From the NCBI GenBank assembly GCA_004297625.1, contig SCTY01000003.1, forward strand, positions 310,001 to 374,000: a stretch of DNA of 64,000 nt. Reading direction: 5' to 3'. This document shows, in pieces, positions 1 to 10,872 of this stretch. Source of the DNA: Betaproteobacteria bacterium. GTDB lineage: Bacteria; Pseudomonadota; Gammaproteobacteria; Burkholderiales; SG8-39. The position numbers and the translations under genes are program-made. Each line of letters opens with the position of its first letter. Within the stretch, counting starts at the first letter, position 1. The notes below the pieces were generated by a model. The model was not told where the DNA came from. It saw nothing but the letters and a program-made list of their open reading frames with translations, and searched no databases.

Positions 1-2
1 CT

Positions 3-848
3 CTTGGCCGCTCGCCCGCGCTCGCCGATACGAAGAAGCGGCTGGCGCAGCTCGCGCAATCCGGCGCGCCGCTCCTGCTGCGCGGCGAACGCGGCATGCG
101 CCCGGAGCTCTTCGCGCGGCTGCTCGCCGCGCCTGCCGCGCCCTTCCTCGCCGGCGCGGAGCTCTTGGGCGAGGCGCCTTCCGACCTTCTCGGCAAGGCG
201 GCAGGGGGAATTCTTTTCTTGCCCGATCTGTCGCGCCTCGGGCGCGCCGAGCAGCGCAACCTCGAATTCCTGCTCGCGCGCGCCGAGAAGCACAAGGCGC
301 GGCTCGTGTCGTTTTCGCCGGTCGATGCGCGCGCGCTTGCGGAGAAGCACGAATTCGACGCGGAGCTCGCCGCGCGCCTGGGCGAGCTCACCGTGCGCCT
401 GCCCGCGCTGCGCGAATTCGCCGAGGACGTGCCCGATCTCGCGTCGCTCATGCTCGCGCAGCTGGTCGAGAGCCGCGCCTGTCCGCCGCGGCGCCTCAGC
501 ATCGCAGCGCTCAACGCGCTGCGCCACCACGCGTGGCCCGGGAACCTCGCCGAGCTGGAGGGCGTGGTCAAGGACCTCGGGCTCGGCTCCTTCGAAGAGG
601 AGGTGCAGCTCGAGGACGTCGAGCGCGCGCTCGCCGCGCGCGCGGCGCCCGCGGCGCTGCCCGAGGTTCTGCTCGACCGTCCGTACCGCGAGGCGCGCGA
701 GGCCTTCGAGCGCGTCTATTTCGAGCACCTGCTCAGCCGCGAGCATGGCAGCATGTCGCGCGTCGCGGACCGCTCGGGGCTCGAGCGCACGCATCTTTAC
801 CGCAAGCTGAAGGCGCTCGGGCTTCCGGTCGGGCGCCGCGAAGAATGA
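3..848 (+). CDS. NtrX-like sigma-54-type response regulator, C-terminal part (5' end outside window)
   Basis: This is the end of a two-component regulator of the NtrC/NtrX type. The visible part holds an AAA+-like domain followed by a C-terminal Fis-type helix-turn-helix (about the last 45 residues, with SRVADRSGLERTHLYRKLK). The reading frame is open to the window edge, so the receiver domain probably lies upstream. The AAA+ domain is degenerate. The Walker A position reads GERGMRPE, with no GxxGxGK. The Walker B position reads GGILFLPDLS rather than FLDE. No GAFTGA loop is present. ATP-driven sigma-54 activation therefore looks unlikely, and DNA binding or repression is more plausible. The stop overlaps the trkA start as ATGA. 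The order ntrX-trkA-trkH is familiar in betaproteobacteria. Confidence 0.8.
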   Translation, partial: LGRSPALADTKKRLAQLAQSGAPLLLRGERGMRPELFARLLAAPAAPFLAGAELLGEAPSDLLGKAAGGILFLPDLSRLGRAEQRNLEFLLARAEKHKARLVSFSPVDARALAEKHEFDAELAARLGELTVRLPALREFAEDVPDLASLMLAQLVESRACPPRRLSIAALNALRHHAWPGNLAELEGVVKDLGLGSFEEEVQLEDVERALAARAAPAALPEVLLDRPYREAREAFERVYFEHLLSREHGSMSRVADRSGLERTHLYRKLKALGLPVGRREE

Positions 849-2218
849 AGATCGTCATCCTCGGCGCCGGCCAAGTGGGGAGCTCGGTGGCCGAAAGCCT
901 GGTCTCGGAGCAAAACGACATTACCGTCGTCGACCTCGAGCCGCAGCGTCTGCGCGCGCTGCAAGATCGTTTCGACCTGCGCACCGTCGCCGGCAGCGCC
1001 GCGCACCCGTCGGTGCTGGTACAGGCGGGGATCGAGGACGCCGACTTGCTGGTGGCGGTGACCCAGTCGGACGAGACCAACCTCGTCGCCTGCCGTATCG
1101 CTGCGCGCATGTTCAACGTCCCGCGGCGCATCGCGCGCGTACGCGCCACCGACTACCTGGCGAACGAACGGGTGCTGGGCGAGGAGGGGTTCGACGTGGA
1201 TCTCGCCATTTGCCCGGAGCAAGTCCTCACCGACTACATCGTCAAACTGGTGGAGTTCCCCGAGGCGCTGCAGGTTCTCGACTTCGCGGACGGCCGCGTG
1301 AGCTTGGTGGCGGTACGCGCGTTCGGCGGCGGCCCGCTGGTCGGGCACCCGCTGCGCGAGATGCGCAAGCACATTCCCAACATCGATACGCGCATCGTGG
1401 CGATCTTCCGCGGCGATGGCTCGATCGTGCCCGACGGCGATACCGTGATCGAGGCGGGCGATGAAGTGTTCTGCCTTGCCGCCTCCGGTCACATCCGCGA
1501 GGTGATGCGCGAGCTGCGCCGCATGGACCGCCCGGCAAAACGGGTGATGATCGCCGGCGGCGGCAACATCGGCTTACGGCTCGCCAGAGCGCTCGAGGAA
1601 CAGTACTCCGTGCGCGTGATCGAGCACAACAAGCGCCGCTGCGAGCTGCTCGCCGCGGGCCTCGGGCAGGCGCTGGTGCTCAACGGCGATGCCACCGACG
1701 AAGAGCTGCTGCAGCACGAGAACATTGCCGACATGGATCTCTTCGTCGCGGTGACCAACGACGACGAGAACAACATCATGAGCTCGCTGCTCGCCAAGCG
1801 CATGGGCGCGCGGCGCGTGGTGGCGCTCATCAACCGCCGCTCGTACGTCGACCTGCTGCAGGCCGGGCAGATCGACATCGCCATTTCGCCGGCGCAGGCC
1901 ACCATCGGCACGCTGCTCGCGCACGTGCGCCGCGGCGACGTCGTGGCGGTGCACAGCCTGCGCCGCGGCGCCGCGGAGGCGCTGGAGGCCGTAGTGCACG
2001 GCGACCGCGAATCGTGCAAAGTGACGGACCGGCGCGTGGAGGAGATCGATCTGCCGCCGGGCACGAGCATCGGTGCGGTGGTGCGCGGCGACGAGGTGAT
2101 CATGGCGCACCACGACACCATGATCCGCGCGGAGGATCACGTGATCGTGTTCGTCACCTCGAAGCGCATGGTGCCGAGAGTCGAGCGTCTTTTCCAGGTC
2201 AGCGCAGGCTTTCTCTAG
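845..2218 (+). CDS. trkA: Trk potassium uptake system peripheral NAD-binding protein TrkA
   Basis: This is the cytoplasmic regulatory subunit of the Trk potassium transporter; it binds NAD(H) and gates TrkH. The protein of 457 residues has the family's usual length and shows the tandem RCK layout. One Rossmann fold starts at the N-terminus with the glycine motif GAGQVG, and a second begins near residue 235 with GGGNIG. Each is followed by a TrkA-C domain. The ATG at 845 shares bases with the upstream stop (ATGA), so translation is probably coupled to the regulator. trkH follows six bases after the stop, so both subunits are co-transcribed. Confidence 0.96.
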   Translation: MKIVILGAGQVGSSVAESLVSEQNDITVVDLEPQRLRALQDRFDLRTVAGSAAHPSVLVQAGIEDADLLVAVTQSDETNLVACRIAARMFNVPRRIARVRATDYLANERVLGEEGFDVDLAICPEQVLTDYIVKLVEFPEALQVLDFADGRVSLVAVRAFGGGPLVGHPLREMRKHIPNIDTRIVAIFRGDGSIVPDGDTVIEAGDEVFCLAASGHIREVMRELRRMDRPAKRVMIAGGGNIGLRLARALEEQYSVRVIEHNKRRCELLAAGLGQALVLNGDATDEELLQHENIADMDLFVAVTNDDENNIMSSLLAKRMGARRVVALINRRSYVDLLQAGQIDIAISPAQATIGTLLAHVRRGDVVAVHSLRRGAAEALEAVVHGDRESCKVTDRRVEEIDLPPGTSIGAVVRGDEVIMAHHDTMIRAEDHVIVFVTSKRMVPRVERLFQVSAGFL

Positions 2219-2223
2219 GCGCG

Positions 2224-3678
2224 ATGCGCACCTTGCTGCCGGTCGCGCACGTTCTGGGCGTCCTGCTCATGGCGTTCGCCGTGACCTACCTGCTTCCCAT
2301 CGCCACCGCGCTTGTCTACGGCGACGGCACTGCGGTCGATTTCGTGCTCGCCATGCTGATCGACTTCGCCGCGGGCTACGTGCTGTGGATCTCGACCCGT
2401 CGGCAAAGGCAGGACCTGCGCCCGCGCGACGGCTACCTGCTGGTGACGCTCGCCTGGATCGTCATGTGCGCGGCGGGCAGCATTCCGCTGCTGATCGCCG
2501 TTCCGCAGCTCTCGTTTACCGACGCCGTCTTCGAAACCATGTCGGGCTTGACCACCACCGGCGCCACGGTGATGGTTGGACTCGACTACCTGCCGCCCGC
2601 GATCAATCTCTGGCGCCATGCCCTTCAGTGGTACGGCGGCATGGGTGTCGTGGTTCTGGCGATCGCCATCCTGCCGCTCCTCGGCGTCGGCGGCATGCAG
2701 CTCTACAAGGCGGAAGTCCAGGGGGCATACAAGGACAAGCTGACGCCGCGCATTACCGATACGGCGAAGACGTTATGGCTGGTCTACGCCGGGATCACCC
2801 TCGCCGCGGTGGTCGCGCTGCGGCTCGCCGGGATGAATTGGTTCGACGCGGTCAACCACGCGTTCACGACAATGTCGACTGGCGGGTTCTCGACCCACGA
2901 CGCGAGCATCGCCTATTTCGATTCGCCGGCGATCGAGGCGGTCCTCATTTTTTTCATGATGGTCGCCGCCATGAACTTCGCCACGCACTTCGCCGCGCTG
3001 CGGCAGCTCTCGCCCCGCGTTTACCTTGGCGATGCCGAGGCGAAAGGGGTAGTTGTGGTGCTTGTCGCGAGCTCGCTCGCGGTTGCGCTCTACCTGTGGC
3101 TCAGTGGCGTCTATCCCAACTATCTCACCGCGTTGCGGCGCGCCAGCTTCAACCTGGTGTCGGTGGCGACCACCACCGGGTACGCCACCGTGGATTACAA
3201 CAAGTGGCCGGCGTTCGCCGTTTTCTGGATGCTGTTTCTCACCTGCATTACCGGCAGCACCGGATCCACCGGCAACGGGATCAAGATGTTCCGCACCTTG
3301 ATGCTCATTCAGCAGGCGGGCCGGGAGCTCAAGCGCCTGATCCATCCGCAGCTCATCTCGCCGCTGCGCTTCGGCGCGCACGTCGTGCCGAACAGCATCG
3401 TTTACGCCATCCTGGCGTTCATCTTCGTGTATTTCATGACCGTCGTCGCGATCACGTTCTTGCTGATGCTCTCCGGACTCCAGTTCGTGACCGCGTTCGG
3501 GGCGACGATCGCCTGGCTCACCAACACGGGCCCCGGGCTGAATGAAGTCGGCCCGGCCGCGAATTACTCCGGGCTGACGTCGGTGCAGAAATGGCTCGGC
3601 GTCTTCACGATGCTCGCCGGCCGGCTGGAGCTTTTCACCGTGTTCGTTCTCTTCACCCCGACGTTCTGGCGTAAATGA
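2224..3678 (+). CDS. trkH: Trk system potassium uptake membrane protein TrkH
   Basis: This is the potassium-translocating membrane subunit, paired with TrkA just upstream. The protein of 484 residues is strongly hydrophobic, with repeated membrane-pore-membrane units. Selectivity-filter-like segments such as TTTGAT, STGGF and TTTGY are visible, as is the loop segment TGSTGSTGNGIK near the third and fourth units. The ATG at 2224 gives a sensible N-terminus that starts directly in a membrane segment. Its 3' end overlaps the convergent DUF423 gene by 26 bases. Transport is inner-membrane potassium import driven by ion gradients, controlled by nucleotide binding to TrkA. Confidence 0.96.
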   Translation: MRTLLPVAHVLGVLLMAFAVTYLLPIATALVYGDGTAVDFVLAMLIDFAAGYVLWISTRRQRQDLRPRDGYLLVTLAWIVMCAAGSIPLLIAVPQLSFTDAVFETMSGLTTTGATVMVGLDYLPPAINLWRHALQWYGGMGVVVLAIAILPLLGVGGMQLYKAEVQGAYKDKLTPRITDTAKTLWLVYAGITLAAVVALRLAGMNWFDAVNHAFTTMSTGGFSTHDASIAYFDSPAIEAVLIFFMMVAAMNFATHFAALRQLSPRVYLGDAEAKGVVVVLVASSLAVALYLWLSGVYPNYLTALRRASFNLVSVATTTGYATVDYNKWPAFAVFWMLFLTCITGSTGSTGNGIKMFRTLMLIQQAGRELKRLIHPQLISPLRFGAHVVPNSIVYAILAFIFVYFMTVVAITFLLMLSGLQFVTAFGATIAWLTNTGPGLNEVGPAANYSGLTSVQKWLGVFTMLAGRLELFTVFVLFTPTFWRK

Positions 3679-4030
3679 TGCCCACGGCGAAGGCAAGCCA
3701 GCCGAGGATGAATGCCAGGCCGCCGAACGGCGTGACGGCACCGAGGATGCGGGGTGCGCCGAGCGCGAGCGCGTAGAGGCTTCCGGAGAAAAGCACGATG
3801 CCGGCGGCGAGCAGCCATCCTGCAGCGGTCATCCACGGACTCTTGAAGTCGACAGCCGAAAGACCGACGGCGAGCAGGCCGAGGGCGTGCCAAGCGTGAT
3901 ACTGCACCGCCGTCTGCCAGACGGCGAGCATGTCGGAGGAGATCCTGGCCTTCAGCCCGTGCGCGCCGAAAGCGCCGAGCGCGACCGCAATCGCTGCCGC
4001 CGCTGCGCCGAGCACGAGGAAGAGCTTCAG
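3653..4030 (-). CDS. DUF423 family inner-membrane protein, probable CTG start
   Basis: This is a small membrane protein of unknown function. It matches DUF423 by the N-terminal segment VALGAFGAHGLK, the central FSGSLYALAL and the later VTPFGGLAFI; about four hydrophobic helices are visible. The first conventional start is GTG at 4015, but that removes residues that look like family sequence. Reading from CTG at 4030 gives KLFLVLGA after the initiator, a typical N-terminus for the family and 125 residues in all. That CTG overlaps the TGA of the upstream bTHX gene as CTGA, which suggests coupled reinitiation. No good Shine-Dalgarno is seen. Family assignment is firm, the start is not. Confidence 0.82.
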   Translation of the reverse strand: MKLFLVLGAAAAAIAVALGAFGAHGLKARISSDMLAVWQTAVQYHAWHALGLLAVGLSAVDFKSPWMTAAGWLLAAGIVLFSGSLYALALGAPRILGAVTPFGGLAFILGWLAFAVGIIYARTSG

Positions 4031-4131
4031 GCGGGTTTCTTCGCCTTCTTCGCTTGGCGCTGCGGCCGCTTCTTGCCGTAGCTGCCCTTGTAGATCTTGC
4101 CGCGCCGCGTACGTTTATCGCCTTTACCCAT
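4027..4131 (-). CDS. 30S ribosomal protein bTHX (Thx)
   Basis: This short gene encodes 34 residues. The sequence begins MGKGDKRTRRGKIYKGSYG and ends in a lysine-rich tail, which is characteristic of the bTHX small-subunit ribosomal protein. The protein is almost entirely basic, as expected for an rRNA-binding peptide. It is transcribed leftwards, between metH and the DUF423 gene. A TATAAT on the same strand lies seven bases before the ATG, so the mRNA is probably leaderless. The stop codon overlaps the proposed CTG start of the DUF423 gene. Confidence 0.88.
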   Translation of the reverse strand: MGKGDKRTRRGKIYKGSYGKKRPQRQAKKAKKPA

Positions 4132-4139
4132 GCGCGCGA

Positions 4140-7826
<3,687 letters not shown>

Positions 7827-7842
7827 TGGCCTTTGAAACGAA

Positions 7843-7875
7843 AAAGCCCGTTCAGCTTGCGCGGAAGCGGGCTTT
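7843..7875 (-). terminator. Terminator-like hairpin in metH leader (candidate attenuator)
   Basis: Read leftwards, AAAGCCCG pairs with CGGGCTTT across a 17-base loop and is followed by a run of five T. The hairpin ends about 17 bases before the metH ATG and lies downstream of the proposed metH promoter. It would therefore terminate metH's own transcript unless prevented. It cannot end an upstream gene, because no leftward gene precedes it. No matching antiterminator or known aptamer was identified. Confidence 0.55.
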
Positions 7876-7897
7876 GGCGGCTGATCAGTCAGGTGGG

Positions 7898-7926
7898 ATT
7901 CTGCCCATCAAGCCGCAGCGCGTCAA
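7898..7926 (-). promoter_or_regulatory. metH: Sigma-70-type promoter of metH
   Basis: On the minus strand TTGACG (7926-7921) is followed after exactly 17 bases by CAGAAT (7903-7898). Spacing and hexamers fit a housekeeping promoter. The predicted transcript starts near 7891 and has a leader of about 65 bases that contains the terminator-like hairpin. The promoter is back to back with the thioesterase -10 element on the other strand. Confidence 0.55.
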
Positions 7927-7936
7927 CGACGTATCC

Positions 7937-7942
7937 TATAAT
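7937..7942 (+). promoter_or_regulatory. -10 element for near-leaderless thioesterase transcript
   Basis: A perfect TATAAT lies nine bases before the ATG at 7952. The predicted transcription start is therefore within two or three bases of the start codon, leaving no room for a Shine-Dalgarno. The -35 region is poor. Confidence 0.45.
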
Positions 7943-7951
7943 CGCGCCCTT

Positions 7952-8398
7952 ATGCGCGATGCCGCGATTGCCCTGAAGCCGCTGCTTGCAACCATCGTCC
8001 GGGACGTGACCTGGGGCGATTGCGATCCTGCCGGCATCATTTTCTACCCGAATTATTTCCGGTGGATCGATTCGGGCACGTGGAACCTGTTTTTCACCGT
8101 GGGCCTTACGCCCGAGCGGATGCGTGCGGAATACCCGCAGATGGACATGCCGATCGTCTCGGCGCAGCTGGAATTCGCCAATCCGGCGCCGTTCGGCGCG
8201 CGCGCCCACGTGCACAGCTTCATCGAGCACTGGGGCAGCAAGTCGTTCCGCGTGCGCCACGAGATCGTGCGTGCCGACGGCGCGCGGCTCGGCGCCGGAG
8301 CCGAAACGCGCGCCTGGGTTTGCACGGCGCCCGGCGGCACGATGCGCGCTGAACGGATCCCCGAAGGTCTAAAGAGCCGCTTCTTCGTCACGGCGTAA
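7952..8398 (+). CDS. Acyl-CoA thioesterase, 4-hydroxybenzoyl-CoA thioesterase/YbgC family
   Basis: This is a hot-dog-fold thioesterase of 148 residues. The segment WGDCDPAGIIFYPNYFRW near residue 21 carries the conserved Asp-Pro-Ala-Gly pattern of the 4-hydroxybenzoyl-CoA thioesterase family. It probably hydrolyses aromatic or alicyclic acyl-CoA esters in the cytoplasm. The ATG at 7952 was chosen over upstream codons in the same frame because homology begins just after it and TATAAT lies nine bases before. The TetR gene starts on the next base after its stop, so the two form an operon. Its position beside hydratase, SDR and CoA-ligase genes suggests release of CoA from stalled intermediates. 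Confidence 0.85.
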   Translation: MRDAAIALKPLLATIVRDVTWGDCDPAGIIFYPNYFRWIDSGTWNLFFTVGLTPERMRAEYPQMDMPIVSAQLEFANPAPFGARAHVHSFIEHWGSKSFRVRHEIVRADGARLGAGAETRAWVCTAPGGTMRAERIPEGLKSRFFVTA

Positions 8399-9079
8399 GT
8401 GAAGCTCGGGGTCAAGGCCCGCGTCGAGGATGCGGCGCTGGTCGAGCGCCGCCGCCGGCAGGTGGTCAATGCGGCGATCGCGACGTTCGGCAAGCGCGGC
8501 TACCACGCAAGCACGGTCCGCGACATCGCAAAGCAGGCCGGCGTGAGCGTCGGGCTCATCTACCGGTATTTCGGCGACAAGGAGGACGTGCTGTTCCTCG
8601 CGATCGTCGATGTGCTCGATTCCTACCGGCGGCGCATCCCCGCGGGCACCGCGGGTATTACCGACCCGCTCGAGCGGTTGCGCGCGGCGGTACATGCGTA
8701 CTGCAGCGTGATCGACGCCAACGTGGATGCGACGGTGCTCGCGTACCGCGAGACGAAGTCGCTGCGCAAAGCGCGGCGCAACGTCATCAAGCAGAAGGAA
8801 GCCGAGACGAACGCGCTGCTCGCGCGCTACGTCGAGGACTGCATCGCCGCCGGGATCTTCGACAAGCGGCTGGACGTGGCGCTCTTCGTCTATCAGATCG
8901 TGATGTTCGCGCACGCCTGGGCGCTGAAGGCGTGGCACTTCAGGCCGCGCATGAGCGTCGACGAGTACGTCGCGCGCGGCCTGGAGCTGATACTGAACCC
9001 GCCGCTGGGCGTCAGTCGCCTTCGAAGACCGGCTTCTGCTTGGCGACGAACGCGCGGTAGGCGCGGCCGTAGTCCCTAG
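8399..9079 (+). CDS. TetR family transcriptional regulator
   Basis: This is a repressor-type regulator of 226 residues with an N-terminal helix-turn-helix (about residues 20-65). It contains [20 protein letters not shown] and [13 protein letters not shown], typical of TetR proteins. The ligand domain is all-helical and resembles regulators that sense acyl-CoA esters. The GTG start at 8399 immediately follows the thioesterase stop. The 3' end overlaps the convergent hydratase gene by 68 bases. An AATGAA-N6-TTCATT palindrome before the SDR/hydratase operon at 10667 is the best candidate operator; the link is inferred from position. Confidence 0.88.
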   Translation: MKLGVKARVEDAALVERRRRQVVNAAIATFGKRGYHASTVRDIAKQAGVSVGLIYRYFGDKEDVLFLAIVDVLDSYRRRIPAGTAGITDPLERLRAAVHAYCSVIDANVDATVLAYRETKSLRKARRNVIKQKEAETNALLARYVEDCIAAGIFDKRLDVALFVYQIVMFAHAWALKAWHFRPRMSVDEYVARGLELILNPPLGVSRLRRPASAWRRTRGRRGRSP

Positions 9080-9881
9080 TCTGCATGCAGATCGCCTGAG
9101 CCTGGGCCTCGGCCTCGATGGCTTCGTCGATGCCCATGTTCCATTCCTGGTGGATGCAGCGCTTGGTCATCGCATGCGCGAACGTCGGCCCGGCGGCGAT
9201 CGACTTGGCAAGCTCCTGCGCTTCGGCGAGCACTTTCTCCGGCGCGCACAGCTTGTTGTAGAAGCCCCAGCTCAAGGCCTCGTTGCCGTCCATCGCGCGC
9301 CCGGTATAGAGCAGTTCCGCGGCGCGCCCGGCGCCGATGAGGCGCGGCAGGATGTTACAGGCGCCCATGTCGGCGCCGGCGAGGCCCACGCGCACGAACA
9401 GGAACGCCACCTTGCTTGCCGCCGTGCCGTAGCGCAGGTCGGAGGCCATGGCGAGAATGGCGCCCGCGCCGGCGCATATGCCGTCGACGGCCGCGACGAT
9501 CGGTTGCGGACACGCGCGCATTGCCTTCACCAAGTCTCCGGTCATGCGGCAAAAGGCGAGCAGCCCGCCCATGTCATCGGCCTCCTGCATCCGCACCAGG
9601 GGACCGATGATCTCGTGCACGTCGCCGCCGGAGCAGAAATTTCCGCCGGCGCCGGTAATCACCACCGTCTTGATGTTGCCGGCATAGGGAAGATTGCGGA
9701 ACAGATCGCGCATCTCCGCGTACGACTCGAGCGTGAGCGGGTTCTTGCGCTCAGGGCGGTTGAGCGTGATCGTCGCCACTTTGCCGTCGAGCTGCCAGCC
9801 GAAATGCTTCGGCTGAAAATTCGGCTGCTGCGCCGGCTTGAAGCGCTCGGAGGTGCGTTCAGGGGATTCGGGTTTGTTCAT
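9012..9881 (-). CDS. Enoyl-CoA hydratase/isomerase family protein
   Basis: This is a crotonase-fold enzyme of 289 residues. The oxyanion-hole segments [12 protein letters not shown] and [10 protein letters not shown] are visible, and the N-terminal strand pattern [15 protein letters not shown] is standard. It is probably a hydratase or ring hydrolase on a cyclic acyl-CoA. The ATG at 9881 is preferred to the TTG at 9899 because AGGAG lies eight bases before it. The gene is 14 bases downstream of the BadH-like SDR, so both act in one operon. A ketocyclohexane-carboxyl-CoA hydrolase role (BadI-like) is possible given that neighbour, but the sequence alone does not prove it. Confidence 0.85.
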   Translation of the reverse strand: MNKPESPERTSERFKPAQQPNFQPKHFGWQLDGKVATITLNRPERKNPLTLESYAEMRDLFRNLPYAGNIKTVVITGAGGNFCSGGDVHEIIGPLVRMQEADDMGGLLAFCRMTGDLVKAMRACPQPIVAAVDGICAGAGAILAMASDLRYGTAASKVAFLFVRVGLAGADMGACNILPRLIGAGRAAELLYTGRAMDGNEALSWGFYNKLCAPEKVLAEAQELAKSIAAGPTFAHAMTKRCIHQEWNMGIDEAIEAEAQAQAICMQTRDYGRAYRAFVAKQKPVFEGD

Positions 9882-9895
9882 CGGTTTGGCTCCTT

Positions 9896-10654
9896 TCAAC
9901 CGGCCATGGTAAGGCCGCCGCTCACGCTTAGCACTTGTCCGGTGACGTAATCGGAGCTGTCGGCGGCGAAGAAAAGTATAGCGTCGGCCACTTCCTTGGG
10001 TTTGCCTATGCGGCGCAGCGGCGTGGCGCGCACAAAAGCCTCGCGATGTTTTTCCGGCACCGCGGCGAGCAGCGGCGTATCGGTGGGTCCCGGGCAGACG
10101 CAGTTGACGTTGACGTTGAAGCGCGCCGCCTCGCGCGCGAGCGACTTGCTGAACGCGATCAGCCCGCCCTTCGCCGCCGAATACACCGTTTCGCCCAGGC
10201 TGCCGACGCGGCCGGCATCGCTCGCCACGTTGATGACCTTGCCGCTGCGCGCCTCGAACATCGCCGGCAGCAGCTGCTTGGTAAGGCGGATCGGGCCCAT
10301 GAGGTTGATCGCCATGATGCGCTCCCAGAAGTCGCTGTGGTTCTGCACGAAGGGCTCGATGCGCCCCCAGCCGGCGGTGTTGACGAGGATGTCGACGCGG
10401 CCGCCCGCGCGCTGGAGTGCCTCGTCGGCGAAGCGGTCGACCGACGCGGCATCGGTGAGATCCACGTGCATGTATTCCACCTGCAACCCCTGGGCGCGCG
10501 CTTCGGCCGCGACCTGCGCGCCGTTTTTCTCGTCGATGTCCGCAAGCAGCACGCGAGCGCCCGCTTGCGCGAGCTCGAGCGTGGTCGCCTTGCCGATCCC
10601 GGAGGCGCCGCCGGTTACCACTGCAGTTTTGCCGCTTAAGTTCAGCTCGATCAT
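9896..10654 (-). CDS. SDR family dehydrogenase, BadH-like (2-hydroxycyclohexanecarboxyl-CoA dehydrogenase type)
   Basis: This is an NAD(P)-dependent short-chain dehydrogenase of 252 residues. It shows the cofactor motif TGGASGIG near residue 15 and the catalytic YSAAK with its upstream Ser. The C-terminal [11 protein letters not shown] resembles BadH of cyclohexanecarboxylate degradation. The ATG at 10654 is chosen; a TTG four codons upstream is also possible. A second, clearly related SDR lies at 24138-24884. The start is 12 bases from a palindromic operator candidate, and the hydratase gene follows in the same operon. Confidence 0.88.
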   Translation of the reverse strand: MIELNLSGKTAVVTGGASGIGKATTLELAQAGARVLLADIDEKNGAQVAAEARAQGLQVEYMHVDLTDAASVDRFADEALQRAGGRVDILVNTAGWGRIEPFVQNHSDFWERIMAINLMGPIRLTKQLLPAMFEARSGKVINVASDAGRVGSLGETVYSAAKGGLIAFSKSLAREAARFNVNVNCVCPGPTDTPLLAAVPEKHREAFVRATPLRRIGKPKEVADAILFFAADSSDYVTGQVLSVSGGLTMAG

Positions 10655-10666
10655 AGATAGTCCCAA

Positions 10667-10684
10667 AATGAATGGTCGTTCATT
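10667..10684. promoter_or_regulatory. Palindromic operator candidate (TetR type) before SDR/hydratase operon
   Basis: AATGAA-N6-TTCATT forms a perfect inverted repeat 12 bases upstream of the SDR ATG. The form TGAATG...TTCA resembles operators of acyl-CoA-responsive TetR proteins such as Bacillus FadR. The TetR gene at 8399 is the obvious partner by position. Binding is inferred. Confidence 0.55.
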
Positions 10685-10771
10685 CGCGGCCAGTCTGCCG
10701 TGCCCGGGCGGGCTATTTCTTAATTCAGATCAACCTTTGCGCAGGGGCCGCGGTGTACCAAAGGCGCACCT

Positions 10772-10858
10772 ATGAGCGCGCCCATGAACGCCGCGAGCGG
10801 CCATGTCGATTCGTTCGCCCGCGAGCACCCGCCGCTCCGCCAGCGAGCAGCGGCGTAA
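10772..10858 (+). pseudogene. Remnant of an aminobenzoate/benzoate-CoA ligase N-terminus
   Basis: A 28-codon frame (start ATG 10772, stop TAA) reads HVDSFAREHPP in its middle. This resembles the HVDTFARDNLPPREQWP segment near the N-terminus of aminobenzoate-type CoA ligases. After that the match breaks down and a stop follows, so only the first few dozen codons of a lost gene would remain. It is divergent from the SDR/hydratase operon across the palindromic operator, as an intact ligase would be. The resemblance is from memory of the family and rests on about a dozen residues. The rest of 10685-10871 shows nothing else recognisable. Confidence 0.4.
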
Positions 10859-10872
10859 AGAGCGGCAGCGCT

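Noticed and set aside
7878..7916. Extended hairpin GCGGCT...AGCCGC as an RNA structure
   Set aside because: It spans the proposed metH -10 element and lies outside the predicted transcripts of both divergent genes, so it is probably chance or DNA-level symmetry.
7843..7960. SAH or other known riboswitch upstream of metH
   Set aside because: A GCGCTGC similar to the SAH aptamer occurs on the minus strand, but the partner strands and pseudoknot sequence are missing and the segment lies upstream of the predicted transcription start.
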